64,000 nt of DNA from Leucosporidium creatinivorum (taxonomy: Eukaryota > Basidiomycota > Microbotryomycetes > Leucosporidiales > Leucosporidiaceae): positions 178,609 through 242,608 of the forward strand of contig BCKL01000019.1 of the NCBI GenBank assembly GCA_001600635.1, given 5' to 3'. Shown piece after piece: positions 1 to 10,334 of this stretch (positions are counted from its first letter, which is position 1; each line of letters begins with the position of its first letter). Position numbers and translations under genes: made by a program. The notes under the pieces were generated by a model. It was not told where the DNA came from. It saw nothing but the letters and a program-made list of their open reading frames with translations, and made no database searches.

Positions 1-1554
1 TGAAGTAGTGCTCGGCCTGCTGAGGCTGAGCGTAATAGCCCTGGTTCGTCCGGGGCGAGACGGGGTGGATCAGCTGGCGAGGGTCGAGACCCAGAGGTGC
101 GTACTCGGGCTGAGGCGGCGAGTGAGGAGTTGGGTCCGAGGCGGTCGGCGAAGGCAGCGCAGGGTGCGAGAAGGAGCCGCGGTGCTGCTGGTGTTGTGGG
201 AGCTGATGGTGGTGCGAAAGTTGTTGCTGTTGGTGCTGAGGCGGGACGAAGGGAGTGTAGGGGAGGGTGGTCGATTGCGAGTGAGGCGAGCATTCGGCGC
301 CGAGGGGAACTTGAGCGGTGCTCGAGGGGAAGTATGAGTTGTAGGAAGGGGAGATGGTCGGAGTAGGGTAAGGCGACTGACGGAAGCCGGTCTCGCCGTG
401 ATTGCTGTGGTGATTGGTCGTCTGGATGCACAACGACGAAGCGGCCTTGCGAAGCCGAGGGCGCTCCTCGACAACGGTCTCCTCCTTGGTCGATGAGAGA
501 GTCATGCTGGGGGCAAACTTGAAGTCGGGAATCGAGGACCGACGGTGGGAAAAGCGGTCGTAGGGAGCTGGGCCGGTGCTCGACGACGACGCGGGCTGCC
601 AAGTTGAAGTGGCAGGAGTGTAGGCTCGCCAAGTGGTGATGTCGGCGTGGCGGGGAGGAGGACCTTGCTGGGAGGAGAGGGTGGTTGAAGTGGTAGGAGA
701 GTAGTGCGCGAACGGTGATTGGAAGGAGGGGAGGAAGGTGGTGAGGAGTCGGCGGTCCTCGGCGTATTGAGGGCGGAAGTCGGGGGCTTGCCAGCCGCTC
801 TGGTGCACGGGGGGGAGAGCGAGGGGCATCGTGTGGGAAGAGGAAGGGTACTCGTCCATGCCTTCCAGTGAGCCAGCGGAAGCGACCGAGACGCGGCGGT
901 TGCCTGCTCGCTTTCCCTTCTCGGGTCTGGCGCGGATCTTGCGAATGATGCCCTCGAGCTGCGACGAGTCACCGCGGAGGAAGAAGCCGGTGGGGTGGCT
1001 GTAGTGGAGTAGAGTGAAGGTGGACAAGGGTCAGCTACCAAGGTTGGCAGTCCACACCCCGCAGTCCCGTCATGCCGAGGTTGATTCGGGCCCCGATAGG
1101 ACTCAACCTCTCGGCGAAAGGCAAAGCTCACCTGAAGACGATGAAGCCGCTGGAGGAGGTCCTGCGTTCGCTGCTACGACGACGGTCGGAGAGTCGACGG
1201 AAGCCATAGTAGGAGAGCTGGCGAATGAAGCTGCTCAAGCTGCAGCATCGCGAAGCCAAGGGGTGGGGGGTCAGCGGCGGCTTCGGCGCGGCCAGCGGGG
1301 AACGGCGCAACTCACGAGCGAAACTCCCACTGGGGTGAAAGAGCATGACGAGCTTTGGCATCGTTGGCAGAGATCTCAAAGGCGTCGTCGCCAGCCCAGT
1401 GCAGCGCGTCGCCATCGAACGGCTCCTCGAGCAGCCTGCGGGAGCGCCGAGATCAGCGGGAAGTCGGCGGGAGCAGTGGCGAGGAGGAGAGGACATACCC
1501 ATGGAGCTTCTCGATGAACTGGCTCCTAGTCGGTCGTTGAGGAGTGATGGACAT
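1..1554 (-). CDS. HSF-type DNA-binding transcription factor (3' end beyond window)
   Basis: Nuclear DNA-binding protein of the heat-shock-factor family, carrying the winged-helix HSF domain at its extreme N terminus. Reading from ATG at 1554, exons at about 1499-1554, 1316-1435, 1132-1239 and 998 to the window edge join in frame. The domain runs from residue 11 to about 125: entry helix SQFIEKLHGLLEEP, a tryptophan in LHWAGDDAFEI, recognition helix SSFIRQLSYYGFRRL and the closing wing IVFSHPTGFFLRG followed by a basic stretch. The rest is rich in Ser, Pro and Gln, as in activation regions. The recognition helix departs from the classical HSF1 form (YYGF for MYGF), so an Sfl1/Mga1-like or other HSF-domain regulator is as likely as a true heat-shock factor. 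The C terminus lies off the left edge and no trimerisation coiled coil could be checked. Confidence 0.85.
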
Positions 1555-2610
1555 TGCTGGCGATGCAGAGCGGGAGAGGCGTCCAACTGCTTAAGGTTTC
1601 GAAGGGGGAAGCTGGGCCGCTGTTGAGGTGCTGAAGGCGGGAGGGTGTCGAGGCGCTGACGTGAGGGAGCAAGGGGTTGAGAGGTCGAGTAGAGACGGGC
1701 TCGTAGAGCTTTGGCAAGCGATAGAGATGGCGAGAGGAAGAGAGAACCGCTCGACTGGCTGGGAGAGCTCTTCTCACCGGGGCTTGATCGTTCCTCGCCT
1801 GCGTTCATGGGGACAGTCGGCTCCAACTGTGGCTCCAACTGCAGTAAGGTTGATTTAAGTTAAGGCGGCGGAGGCCTTCCCGGAGCAGGGCGTTAATTCA
1901 CTCAGTCTGGGCCGACGGGGCTTTGCCTCTTCGGGCCAAAATCGTACCTTCTTCGCCTCGAAGCTGCTGAACCCCTCCTCCTCTGCAGCGGAGTCCTGTC
2001 CCCGAAGCCGACTAGCGAGCGACTCAAAGCAGGAAGAATCCACTTTACCAGCATTTCGGCGTGAACGAGCTGCTGCGATTTCATCTCCCGGCTCAGCGCT
2101 CGCCTCCCCTGCGAAATCCACGACGAATTGCTCGTCCACGCGAAAGTGCTCGGCTTGCAAGGCAGGGAGGGGATCTCGGAGTTTCGCGCATGCGACGAGG
2201 AGTCAACTTGTTGCTAATATTCTCGCCTCTCGGAGCTGCTGATCCTCATCAGCTGGAGGTTCATGGAGGGCAACTCTCTCGGTGTTCATCAAGACGACGT
2301 TTGCCCCTGCTGCTGGTCTCCTCGCCGTCCATCGCTCGCGTACCGCCTCCCCAGCTGGCCCGCAGCGATAGGCCTCCGAAGGCCGGGCGGCTGTGGGGTC
2401 GGCCTAGTCTCGAAGCGTCGGGCTCAAGAGCAGCAGGACGTGCTCATGCTCGCTCGCGAAAGCCCGTGCGAGCAGCGCGATTAGGAAAGCAATCTATTCC
2501 CTCTGCCCAGCGGCGATGAAGACAAGATCAGATGTGGTGAGAAGTTGGCGGGCGACCATCGAGGACCGGATCCGAGCCCAGCTCGAAAGGTTCCACTGTG
2601 CAGGAAGGTA
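1555..2610. other. Intergenic region, no supported gene
   Basis: About 1 kb between the start of the HSF-type gene and the end of the phytase gene, both on the minus strand. Open frames of up to about 150 codons exist on both strands, but none shows a domain, consistent splice sites or the codon pattern of the neighbours. It probably holds the HSF gene's promoter and 5' leader and the phytase 3' UTR. Confidence 0.5.
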
Positions 2611-5241
2611 TCAGCTCTTCACTCCAAGGCTGCGAGAGAAGAAGAGAGACGTAAGCGTACAGCAATCGTACTCCCAGCGAATCGAAGACGTCCGTTCAAT
2701 CGTCGCCGAGACGAAAGCGTCGAGAGGACACCACCCCTCGCTGCTCTTGCCACAGCCCTCGATGTTGTCGAGAGGGACGACTCCATCGTTCAGAATCCAC
2801 CTCACTTTGCGCTCATCGCCACACGAGACGATTTGCGAGTGAAGATTGGCGGCGAAGGGTGAGATTTTGGAGGTGACGAAGGAGAGGTTGTTGGGGATGT
2901 GGGTTGATGGTAGAGGACCCGACGATGCGAATGTCGTGAGATTGAGGGTGGTGAGAACCGCCGAGATGACTGCGATGAAGTGGACCCGTCAGCTTCGAGT
3001 GTCCAGCGAGTTCGGCGCTCAACGATTCCGACAAACTGGTATCATGCGTGGCGTCGACGTAGAGGGCTTGGTCCAGAGGGAAGAGCTCGGGAGTATGGTA
3101 GGAGGAGTTGGTAGTCGAGTTGAACTCAATGATGGGCTGCTTGGTGACTCGCGCGAGCCATTCCTGAGGAGGCGGGAGGGTCAGCTTCGGCTATCGCTAC
3201 GAGTTGAGAGACAACTCACTTGGACCCAGCCAAGACCGAGAGCAGCTTGAGAAGGCTGTCCGAACGAGAAGATGTACCAGAATTGGATATCATGAGCATA
3301 CTCGAAGCCACGCCATTCGTCCTCTGCGTGGTGAAGATAGCGTGAGCAGGGGACAGGGAGAGCAGCAAGATCAGTGACGCACCGTTGAAGAGCGTGCAGA
3401 ACTCGGAGCCGCCAATCGCGACGAGCTCGTACGCGCACATGACTGCTCGGCGTTGATAGGTCAGCCATCGCTCGGCACAAAGAGGAGCTGAGAGCTCACG
3501 CTGCATGTTGAAGACGTCTTTGAGAGTAAGCTGGACTCCCTCGACCTGGTGGGACAAGTCAGATCAGCGGCCAGCGCGACGTTCGAACTCGGCGCCGAAC
3601 TCACCTGCTTGCTCAGACGTTTCCAAGCGTCGGTGAGGTAAACGGAGATCCATTCGTTCATCTTGGCGGGTCCGACAGTGAGGTTTGGTCGGTTGGCGTT
3701 CACGCAGGTCACTGCGAACAAGGGCAGTAAGCATGAGAAGCGTGGAGAACGGCGCCGAGGGAGAAAAATCGACGAACTGTAAGGACTGAGCGTGTTGTTG
3801 AAGTGGGGCCACTCGAGGGTGATGAGCTGGTGGTATTGCTCCTCGTAGGGAACTGCGAAAAGAGTCGGATCAGTGTGGAGAGCGACATCACGAGCGAAAG
3901 CACTCACTGCCAAAGAATCCAGCCGCGAAGTTGAGGGAGGATTTGGTCATGCGATCTTGCGACTCGGTGCGGAAGACGGGGAGGTTGCGCTTCTTGGATG
4001 ACAGCGCAGGAGAATCGAGCAGCTGGCCATACATGTTGCGGTATTTGACGCCCAAGGCGAAGAGTTGCTCGCGCTGCGAAGAAGGGAAGATCAGTTTTCG
4101 AGTCGAGGCGACCAGACCGAGTTGATCGTAGAATCACTCCAACTCACCCCAAAGGGCGTCAGGATCTCAGCGCCAAGCTTGTACTCCCAGCCGTTGAGGA
4201 AGGCGAGCTCCCCAGTTCTGCGGACGCGAGAACGGTCAGCTCGGCGAGCACGTTTTCAATGATAAGACGAGGCGTACCCCTCGAAGCCCTCTCGACCGAC
4301 GACGCTCTGAGCAAAGTCGGCGGGACCAGCGCCTGTAGTAGGGTAGCGAGCGCCGTGCCTTCAGTGGTCGACGAGGAAAGGGCAAAGCGGCGATCAGTCG
4401 AGCATAGCGAAGCAAGTGGGTCGTAGCGGTAGTCGCATGGGGAGGACGAGGTAGTCAAGACGATTGGTTACTCACCGATGCAGAAGCTGAACCTACGAGC
4501 GCCGAATGGCAAGGACCGAGAGAGTGGGTCAGCTTTCTCATCGTTCTCACGCTTCTTCAAACGCTGAGCAGCTCGAAATGCGCTCAAAGCTTCCACAGTC
4601 GAGCTCGAGTACCCCAGAATCCCCCAAAAGCCAGGGAGTAGAGCCCTCACCTGCTCGACCTTGCACTCCGGCGGGACTTGCGCCGAGGCGTCGATGCCAT
4701 GATTGACCGTGTGCCACGGCGAGAGATTACCGAGGTGGTCGAGGATGTTGAACTAGTGTAGACGAGTAGGGTTAGTATCTGTACAGCAAGTCCAACGAAG
4801 CTGTTCACTCGCCGACTCGTTCTTGAGGGAGGGAGGAGGGCGGATAGGACTCGTATCTCGGTAAGACGGGTAGGCCGTCGCTGCAGCAAAGGCCTCGAGT
4901 CCAGCTGCCGAATGTACAGGTCAGCTTCAGCTCTCTGTACTCAGCAAGCAACACCACTCACTCGGCGTCGGCCCCTCGAAGCCAATGTTCGTCGGGAAGC
5001 TGCCTCCCTTCTTTCCGCTCGAGCCCTCGCTGCTACTGCTGCCGCTCAGTCCAGACGCCCAACAAGCCGCGATGACTAGCAATGCTGCTGTCGAGAGGTA
5101 GTCGAGCTTGAGCCGGTGGTAGAGCGATGGCTTTGTTGTGTGACTAGCGGGGGAGCCCTTGCGCGAGGTGTTGGTCGTTGGCAGCAAAGGTGAGGTCGCG
5201 GACGCTGCTGCATTGTCGTCTGAATCGTGTGGAGCCGCCAT
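2611..5241 (-). CDS. Phytase / histidine acid phosphatase, N-terminally membrane-anchored
   Basis: Releases phosphate from myo-inositol hexakisphosphate outside the plasma membrane. It belongs to histidine phosphatase clade 2. Starting at ATG 5241, a cytoplasmic tail of about 50 residues precedes one hydrophobic segment (LSTAALLVIAACWASGLSG), then NIGFEGPTPS leads into the catalytic part. Two introns surround a tiny exon near 4480; joining it gives VQLLHRHGARYPTTGAG, the active-site RHGxRxP signature. Later come the typical EWRGFEYAHDIQFWY and FSFGQPSQAALGLG blocks and DATHDT, the counterpart of the HD catalytic motif. About ten introns are present. The last few residues are uncertain: a roughly 31-nt candidate intron near 2630-2665 would replace SLGVKS by a shorter end. 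The family assignment is secure; the substrate is inferred from similarity to fungal phytases rather than to acid phosphatases in general. Confidence 0.9.
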
Positions 5242-5684
5242 CCTGCTTGCGGGCGAAGGAGAAAGGGCGCACGAGGGACGAGCGTGGAGTGAGCACGAGT
5301 CGCTACACGGAGGGAGGTGACTAGTTTACGTTGGGCTAGCGCTGCTGTACTCAAGCTCTAGTGAGGATCCGAAAGCGAACCGAGACGACGAGACGAGCAG
5401 AGTAGTGAGCGGTCGAGCGGTCGAAGGGAGGGCGACTTTTGCTCCTCGTCGGTCAAGTTGACCGACGAGGCAGCATGGCGGTTAAGTTCTCTAACACCAG
5501 GTGATAGATCTCTTCGAAGTGAGACTGCTGCTCGCAAGCTGTACCCGAAGCTGTATTCGAGCCGACCTCGTCACCTCGGCGCCGAACCGGCTCACGACTC
5601 TGCTCGTTGCTCGTGAGCTGAAACTGATATGAAAACATTTCGGAGTACAGAGATATAGATACAAAGCAGCTGCCGAGAACCCGA
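5242..5684. other. Intergenic: phytase promoter and P450 3' flank
   Basis: A stretch of 443 bp between two genes on the minus strand. It must contain the phytase promoter. I see no further gene and no recognisable phosphate-response element that I could defend. Confidence 0.5.
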
Positions 5685-8139
5685 TCACACCTCCCTCGCC
5701 TGAATATCGCAGTAAAACTCCGACTGAACGGCGAACTGAGGAGCGCCGAGGTGAGGATCAGCTGTCTTCCCCTTTGCTCGAGCGCCTTGACCACTCACCC
5801 ATTGACTCGTGCAATGCCACGGCTCCTTCTCGTCGAATGTACCGTCGACTCGGCGACCGGGCTTCGTGTGAGGCGAGGTCGGTGAGCGACGAGTGAAGGC
5901 GAAGTCGTACTTGTGCAGCAGAGTCGGGACGACCTTAGTGATCTCCATGAGCGAGATGTTCTTTCCGATGCAGACACGGGATCCACTGTGAGTGGTGAGA
6001 GAAGTCAGCAAAGCGAAGGAGAGATGAGCTCGGCGATGGCGACGACGGAAGTGCGAGGCGGCAGAGATGGACAGAGAAACAACCTTACCTGCCAAAAGTG
6101 ATCAAGTTACGTTCCATGACCTTCTTTGTCGCCTCGTCGGCTTCGAGCCAGCGTTCTGGGCGGAAAACGGCGGCGTCCTCGCCAAAAGCCTCAGCTCGGC
6201 GGTGAAAAACGAAGGGGTCCATCGCCACCTGAGTACCTGGTGTTGCAAAAACAGTCAGTGGTGATAGGATAGCCGAGTGTAGGAACGCTATTGGCTCACC
6301 AGCGGCGAAGAAATGGCCGGCGAGGACGGCTCCTCCTTCGGGGACGACTCGAGGAAGGGTCCAGGGGACGGCAGGGTGAAGACGCAGGGTCTCCTTGAGG
6401 CATGCCTGTCAGGAAATGAACTGTGAGCTCATGTAGTACACAGAGGGAAGCAGCCCACTCACCTGGAAGAAGCTCAACTTGATGCCCTCGGCGTAGGTCA
6501 GAGGGAAGCTCGAGTTGCCCTCCTCGATAGCCTCCTCGATCTCAGCCATGACCTTGTCGTAGATCCTTTCGTCGCCGATGATGTAGCGGAGAAGTGCGCG
6601 CATGGTGATAGCCGTCGTGTCGGAGCCTTCGCGCCGGAGGAAGGGTCAGCCATAGTTCGTCCGAAGGAGCGGGAGAAGCAGACTCACCAGCGCCGAGAAT
6701 GCTCGTGGCTGCAACTTCAATCTGACGAGTAGAGTACTGGGTGCCGTCGGGGTCTGTACAAGACGTGGTCAGCAATGAAGCGACGACGGGAGGAGCGCCG
6801 AAGGACAGCGCTCACTTTTGGCCTTCATGAGCTTCGAGCTAAACAAGATGAGATTAGCGTATCAACACGGGAAGAGAGGAGGATCAAGAACGTACAGCAT
6901 ATCGTTGCGATCGAAGCCGTCCTTCATCTTGGAGATGCGCTCTTGTACCGCCTTGGTCGTCTTCTCGCCGAGAGCCTGGGGTCCGCGAGCTGAGGTAAAG
7001 TCAGCTCAATAAGCTACAGATAAAGTCGGGGAGAATCACCTCCAACACGAAGCATCACGAAAAGGATGAGAAGCTTTCCCCACCGAGGCTGGGTACCTGC
7101 GAGGGTCGAAAAGACTCGGCGATCAGACGCTGTGACCTACGCGACGCCGAAGCCACGGAATTCACCAGCTAAGGCGCATGAGTAGACGAAGGACTCGAGC
7201 ACTGCAAACGACGATGTCAGCCAGCGTTCGAGAAGAGCCTGAGGAGTGGCGTACTGGGGAAGAAGCCTTCGGTGTCCTTGCCAGCAGCGCATAGGCCGAA
7301 GGTCCGCCCGAAAGCGAGCTCGCCGACTGTGGGGGCAGCAGATCAGCTTGCAACACTTCTGTCAAGCGAGCACGACTCACCAACATCCATCGCAAGAAAC
7401 TGTAATGTCTCGGCCATCTCAATCGTCGCCTTGCCGCCGCCGGCTTCGATCTTGCGGTCGAAGAGAGAGATTAAGTCGTCCAAGCAAGAGTCCACGAACT
7501 CCTCGAGCTCAACGAGAAGGGTCATAGTGTACGCCGGCGACTCGGCTCTTCTGAGCTCAGCGTGTGCTTGATTGCCGAGTGTCGACATGAGGGACGGGGT
7601 GTCGGCGCCTGTGAGTGAAGGGGAAGGTCGAAAGAGTTCATATTGTAAGCGCTGTTGTCGACTCCAGAACAGGAATGCAGCAGGAAGGTGCTCACGGAAG
7701 AAGGTGTAGAAGCTGCAGGCGCACAAAGAGCGACGGTCAGCGGGCTCGGCGAGGGGAAGCAAGGTCGGCTTGCGGCTCGACCGAGCCTCGCCACTCACCT
7801 CGTCTTCTCAAACTTGCCACCATAGCGGTAGATCTCATTGATGGCAGCCGGATCGACGATGCTCACCATATTACGAGCGACTCTAACCACTTGACCGGCG
7901 CACTTGCCGTGCTCCTCCAGGAGCGTCCAGCCCATGTCGTGCTTGAGTGCACGGATTGACATCCATCCTAATCCCATACGGGCGAGTAGAGGACCAGGAA
8001 GGCCGGCAAGAGGGTGGAAGAAGAGCGAGTAAGACACGTAGGCGATGAAGCTAGCCAAAAGCGATCCAGCAAGGGCGAGCAGAAGGTCTGTAGGAGCCAT
8101 CGCGTTGAGCGAAGGCAATTTGGCGATGTAGTCGACCAT
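5685..8139 (-). CDS. Cytochrome P450 monooxygenase
   Basis: Haem-thiolate monooxygenase anchored in the ER membrane. From the chosen ATG at 8139 the protein begins MVDYIAKLP and has a hydrophobic anchor (LLLALAGSLLASFIAYVSY) followed by the proline-rich hinge FHPLAGLPGP. Downstream are an I-helix exon around 6600-6700 ending near TTAITMRALL, the ExxR pair in KETLR, FRPERW, and the haem loop FGSGSRVCIGKN at about 5960-6105, split by an intron. A further in-frame ATG at 8226 would add 29 residues in front of the anchor and looks less likely. The last exon ends CDIQAREV. Overall it resembles the fungal pisatin-demethylase/benzoate-hydroxylase type of P450, but the substrate cannot be read from the sequence. 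It is transcribed away from the adjacent glutathione transferase gene, which suggests a shared detoxification role. Confidence 0.88.
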
Positions 8140-8881
8140 GTTGAGGCGAGCAAATGTACGAAGGGAGAGAAGGAGGATCGAGCTCCAGCTCCGGCCAATC
8201 TCACTCGTCCCCGCCCCCACCTCCACTTCGCTCTCTGCAATCTGCTGCCGAGCAATGTTGCAGCAGGAAGTTCATCTTCCCCTCGGTCAAGGTCAGCAGC
8301 CAGATTTTGTAGAGACTCCTTTCGCCTGGGAGCCTCACAAGCGTATTGCAGGTGTCCATGCAGCTCTCTTCAAGTAATGGAAGAGTACAGTGCTGTAGTA
8401 TGATCGTGCAGCGAGTTGCTCGACGCAAGAGCCGAGATCGCTGAGCTTTTGACTGTCTCTCGAACACCGAGGTCTTCGCCGAGCGCTGAACGGCTTTCGC
8501 CAGGCTGAGGGCTGCCTGGTGCAGCTCCACCGAGTACCGTAGCTAGATACAGCAGCATGCTATCTCACCCACACCTGCCCTCTGCGCGCCCCAATACCGC
8601 TGTAGCGGCTTCGTCAAATCGGCGCTCGGTCCCCTGTTGCTCAAGGCCTTGCTTCAATCTCTCGCCCCTTTTACCTTGTCAGCACTTGCTCTCGCCGAGT
8701 TCATGCCTTACTCAGTTCGCAAAAGTTGCCTTGTGTGGCCTGCGGCCGATGACCGAGCAGCGTGTATGCGTTACCAAGCGCTGACCTCGAAGTGGGGTGA
8801 AACTGAGGCATGAGGCCTGAGGTTGCTCTTTTTCCTCAACTTCGTTCTCGTCTCGACATCGAATCACCTGCAGCACTTATC
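8140..8881. promoter_or_regulatory. Divergent promoter region, P450 / glutathione transferase
   Basis: Some 740 bp separate the ATGs of the leftward P450 gene and the rightward glutathione transferase gene. No coding stretch is supported inside. Both promoters must lie here, so the two genes could be co-regulated; no specific operator is claimed. Confidence 0.5.
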
Positions 8882-10067
8882 ATGTCTTCCCCTCAGTTCA
8901 CCCTTTACTCGCACGCTGGAGGAGTAAGTCCCTTCAGTTACAGAATCTGGATCGCGTGTTCCGCTCGACCGGTTTAGCCAGCAACTGACACGTCGCTCTT
9001 CTCGCTCTCCTGCAGCCCAACGGATGGACCGTCGCCTTCCTTCTCAAGTTCGTCTGTACTCCTGCAGCTCGTCCTTCCTGCGCCAGAGTCGTCGCCATTC
9101 TCCCCTCCGCCTTGTCGCCTTTCGCTCGCCGGATGGTGCTAACCCTTTCGTGTTCACTCATCTTACAGGGCTCTTGGACTCACCTACGAGACCAAGTAGT
9201 GAGTGTTCTCAACCTCAGGGGTCTTCATTAGCAGCAAGACGAACGCTGACCCTCGTCGCTCGCCGCCCTCCTCCTCTCCAGCCTCGCCTTCGACAAGTCT
9301 GAGCAGAAGGGAGAGGACTTCCTCAAGCTGAACCCCAACGGGTAAGACACTCTTCCACTCGCTCTGTAGCCCTGATGAGAGGGCCTGTGACCGACGCTGT
9401 CGAGGGATTCGTCGCCGAGCAGCTCGCTCACACTGAGCTCCACAGCCGCATCCCTACTATCGTCGACCACCAGAACGGCGACTTCACTCTCTCCGAGTCC
9501 AAGGCCATCCTCCTCTACCTTGCCGAGACCTGTGAGTGGCTACATCTTGTCTCCCAGCGCCGAGGCTGACCCGGTTGCCCATCTCAGACGACAAGGAGGG
9601 CAAGTTTCTCGTCTCGGACCCCAAGGAGCGCGCTAAGCTCAACGAGTCGCTTTTCTTCCAGGCTTCCGGACAGGGCGTAAGTGGTCGCAGCTCCTCTCGA
9701 TCCCCCGGTTGACCCTTGAGCCTCGGAGCTGACCTCCCTCCGTGAACAGCCCTACTTCGGCCAAGCCGCTCACTTCAAGATGTTCGCTCCGGAGAAGATC
9801 CCCTACGGTGTCGAGCGCTACGCCAAGGAGGTCGCCCGTGTCCTCGGCGTCCTTGAGATCATCCTCTCCAAGCAAGAGTACCTCGTCGGCGGCAAGCTCA
9901 CCATCGCCGACCTTTCCTACATCACCTGGAACAACTTTGGCATCAACGCTCTCCTCCCCGACGGCACCGACCCCAAGAAGGAGTTCCCCGCCGTTGTCGC
10001 CTGGCACGACAAGCTCCTCGCGCTTCCTTATGTCGCCGAGGCCCTCGCGGAGAAGGCCGCCCTCTGA
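8882..10067 (+). CDS. Glutathione S-transferase, Ure2-like
   Basis: Cytosolic glutathione transferase that conjugates or reduces electrophiles with glutathione. Exons join to MSSPQFTLYSHAGG, PNGWTVAFLLK, ALGLTYETK, SLAFDKSEQKGEDFLKLNPNG and then RIPTIVDHQNGDFTLSES. This is the thioredoxin-fold N domain, with the cis-proline in RIPTIVD and the ES glutathione-binding pair. The all-helical C domain follows (YFGQAAHFKMF, VGGKLTIADLSYITW). The length, a little over 220 residues, is normal for Ure2-type transferases. There are six introns; the one at about 9536-9588 carries CGCCGAG directly before the GCTGAC branch site. It is not a prion-type Ure2, because the Asn/Gln-rich N-terminal extension is absent. 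Confidence 0.9.
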
Positions 10068-10334
10068 GTATAGAGCCTTGTTGTAGAGCCTAGCTAGAGT
10101 CCCAAAATCGAATCAAGAAGTTTTGAAGTACTGAACAGCAGCGCGGTGCGAGTTTAGCTGAGAGGTGTGAGCTGAGCAGTGAGCGCCGAGAAGAAGACAG
10201 CCCGAGGGCAGCGTCGAATTACTGTAAGTCCGGTGCAAATTGTCGCCGATAGAATTGAATTGATTGTACATGTAATAATTCTGAGCTACCGAACCGTCAT
10301 CTGCTCTCATTCGGCGAAGAGACCTTCTCTCCCC

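Noticed and set aside
1855-2160. 101-codon minus-strand frame (DEQFVVDFAGEASAEPG)
   Set aside because: Short, without homology I recognise or splice continuity to a neighbour; more likely promoter or leader DNA of the HSF-type gene.
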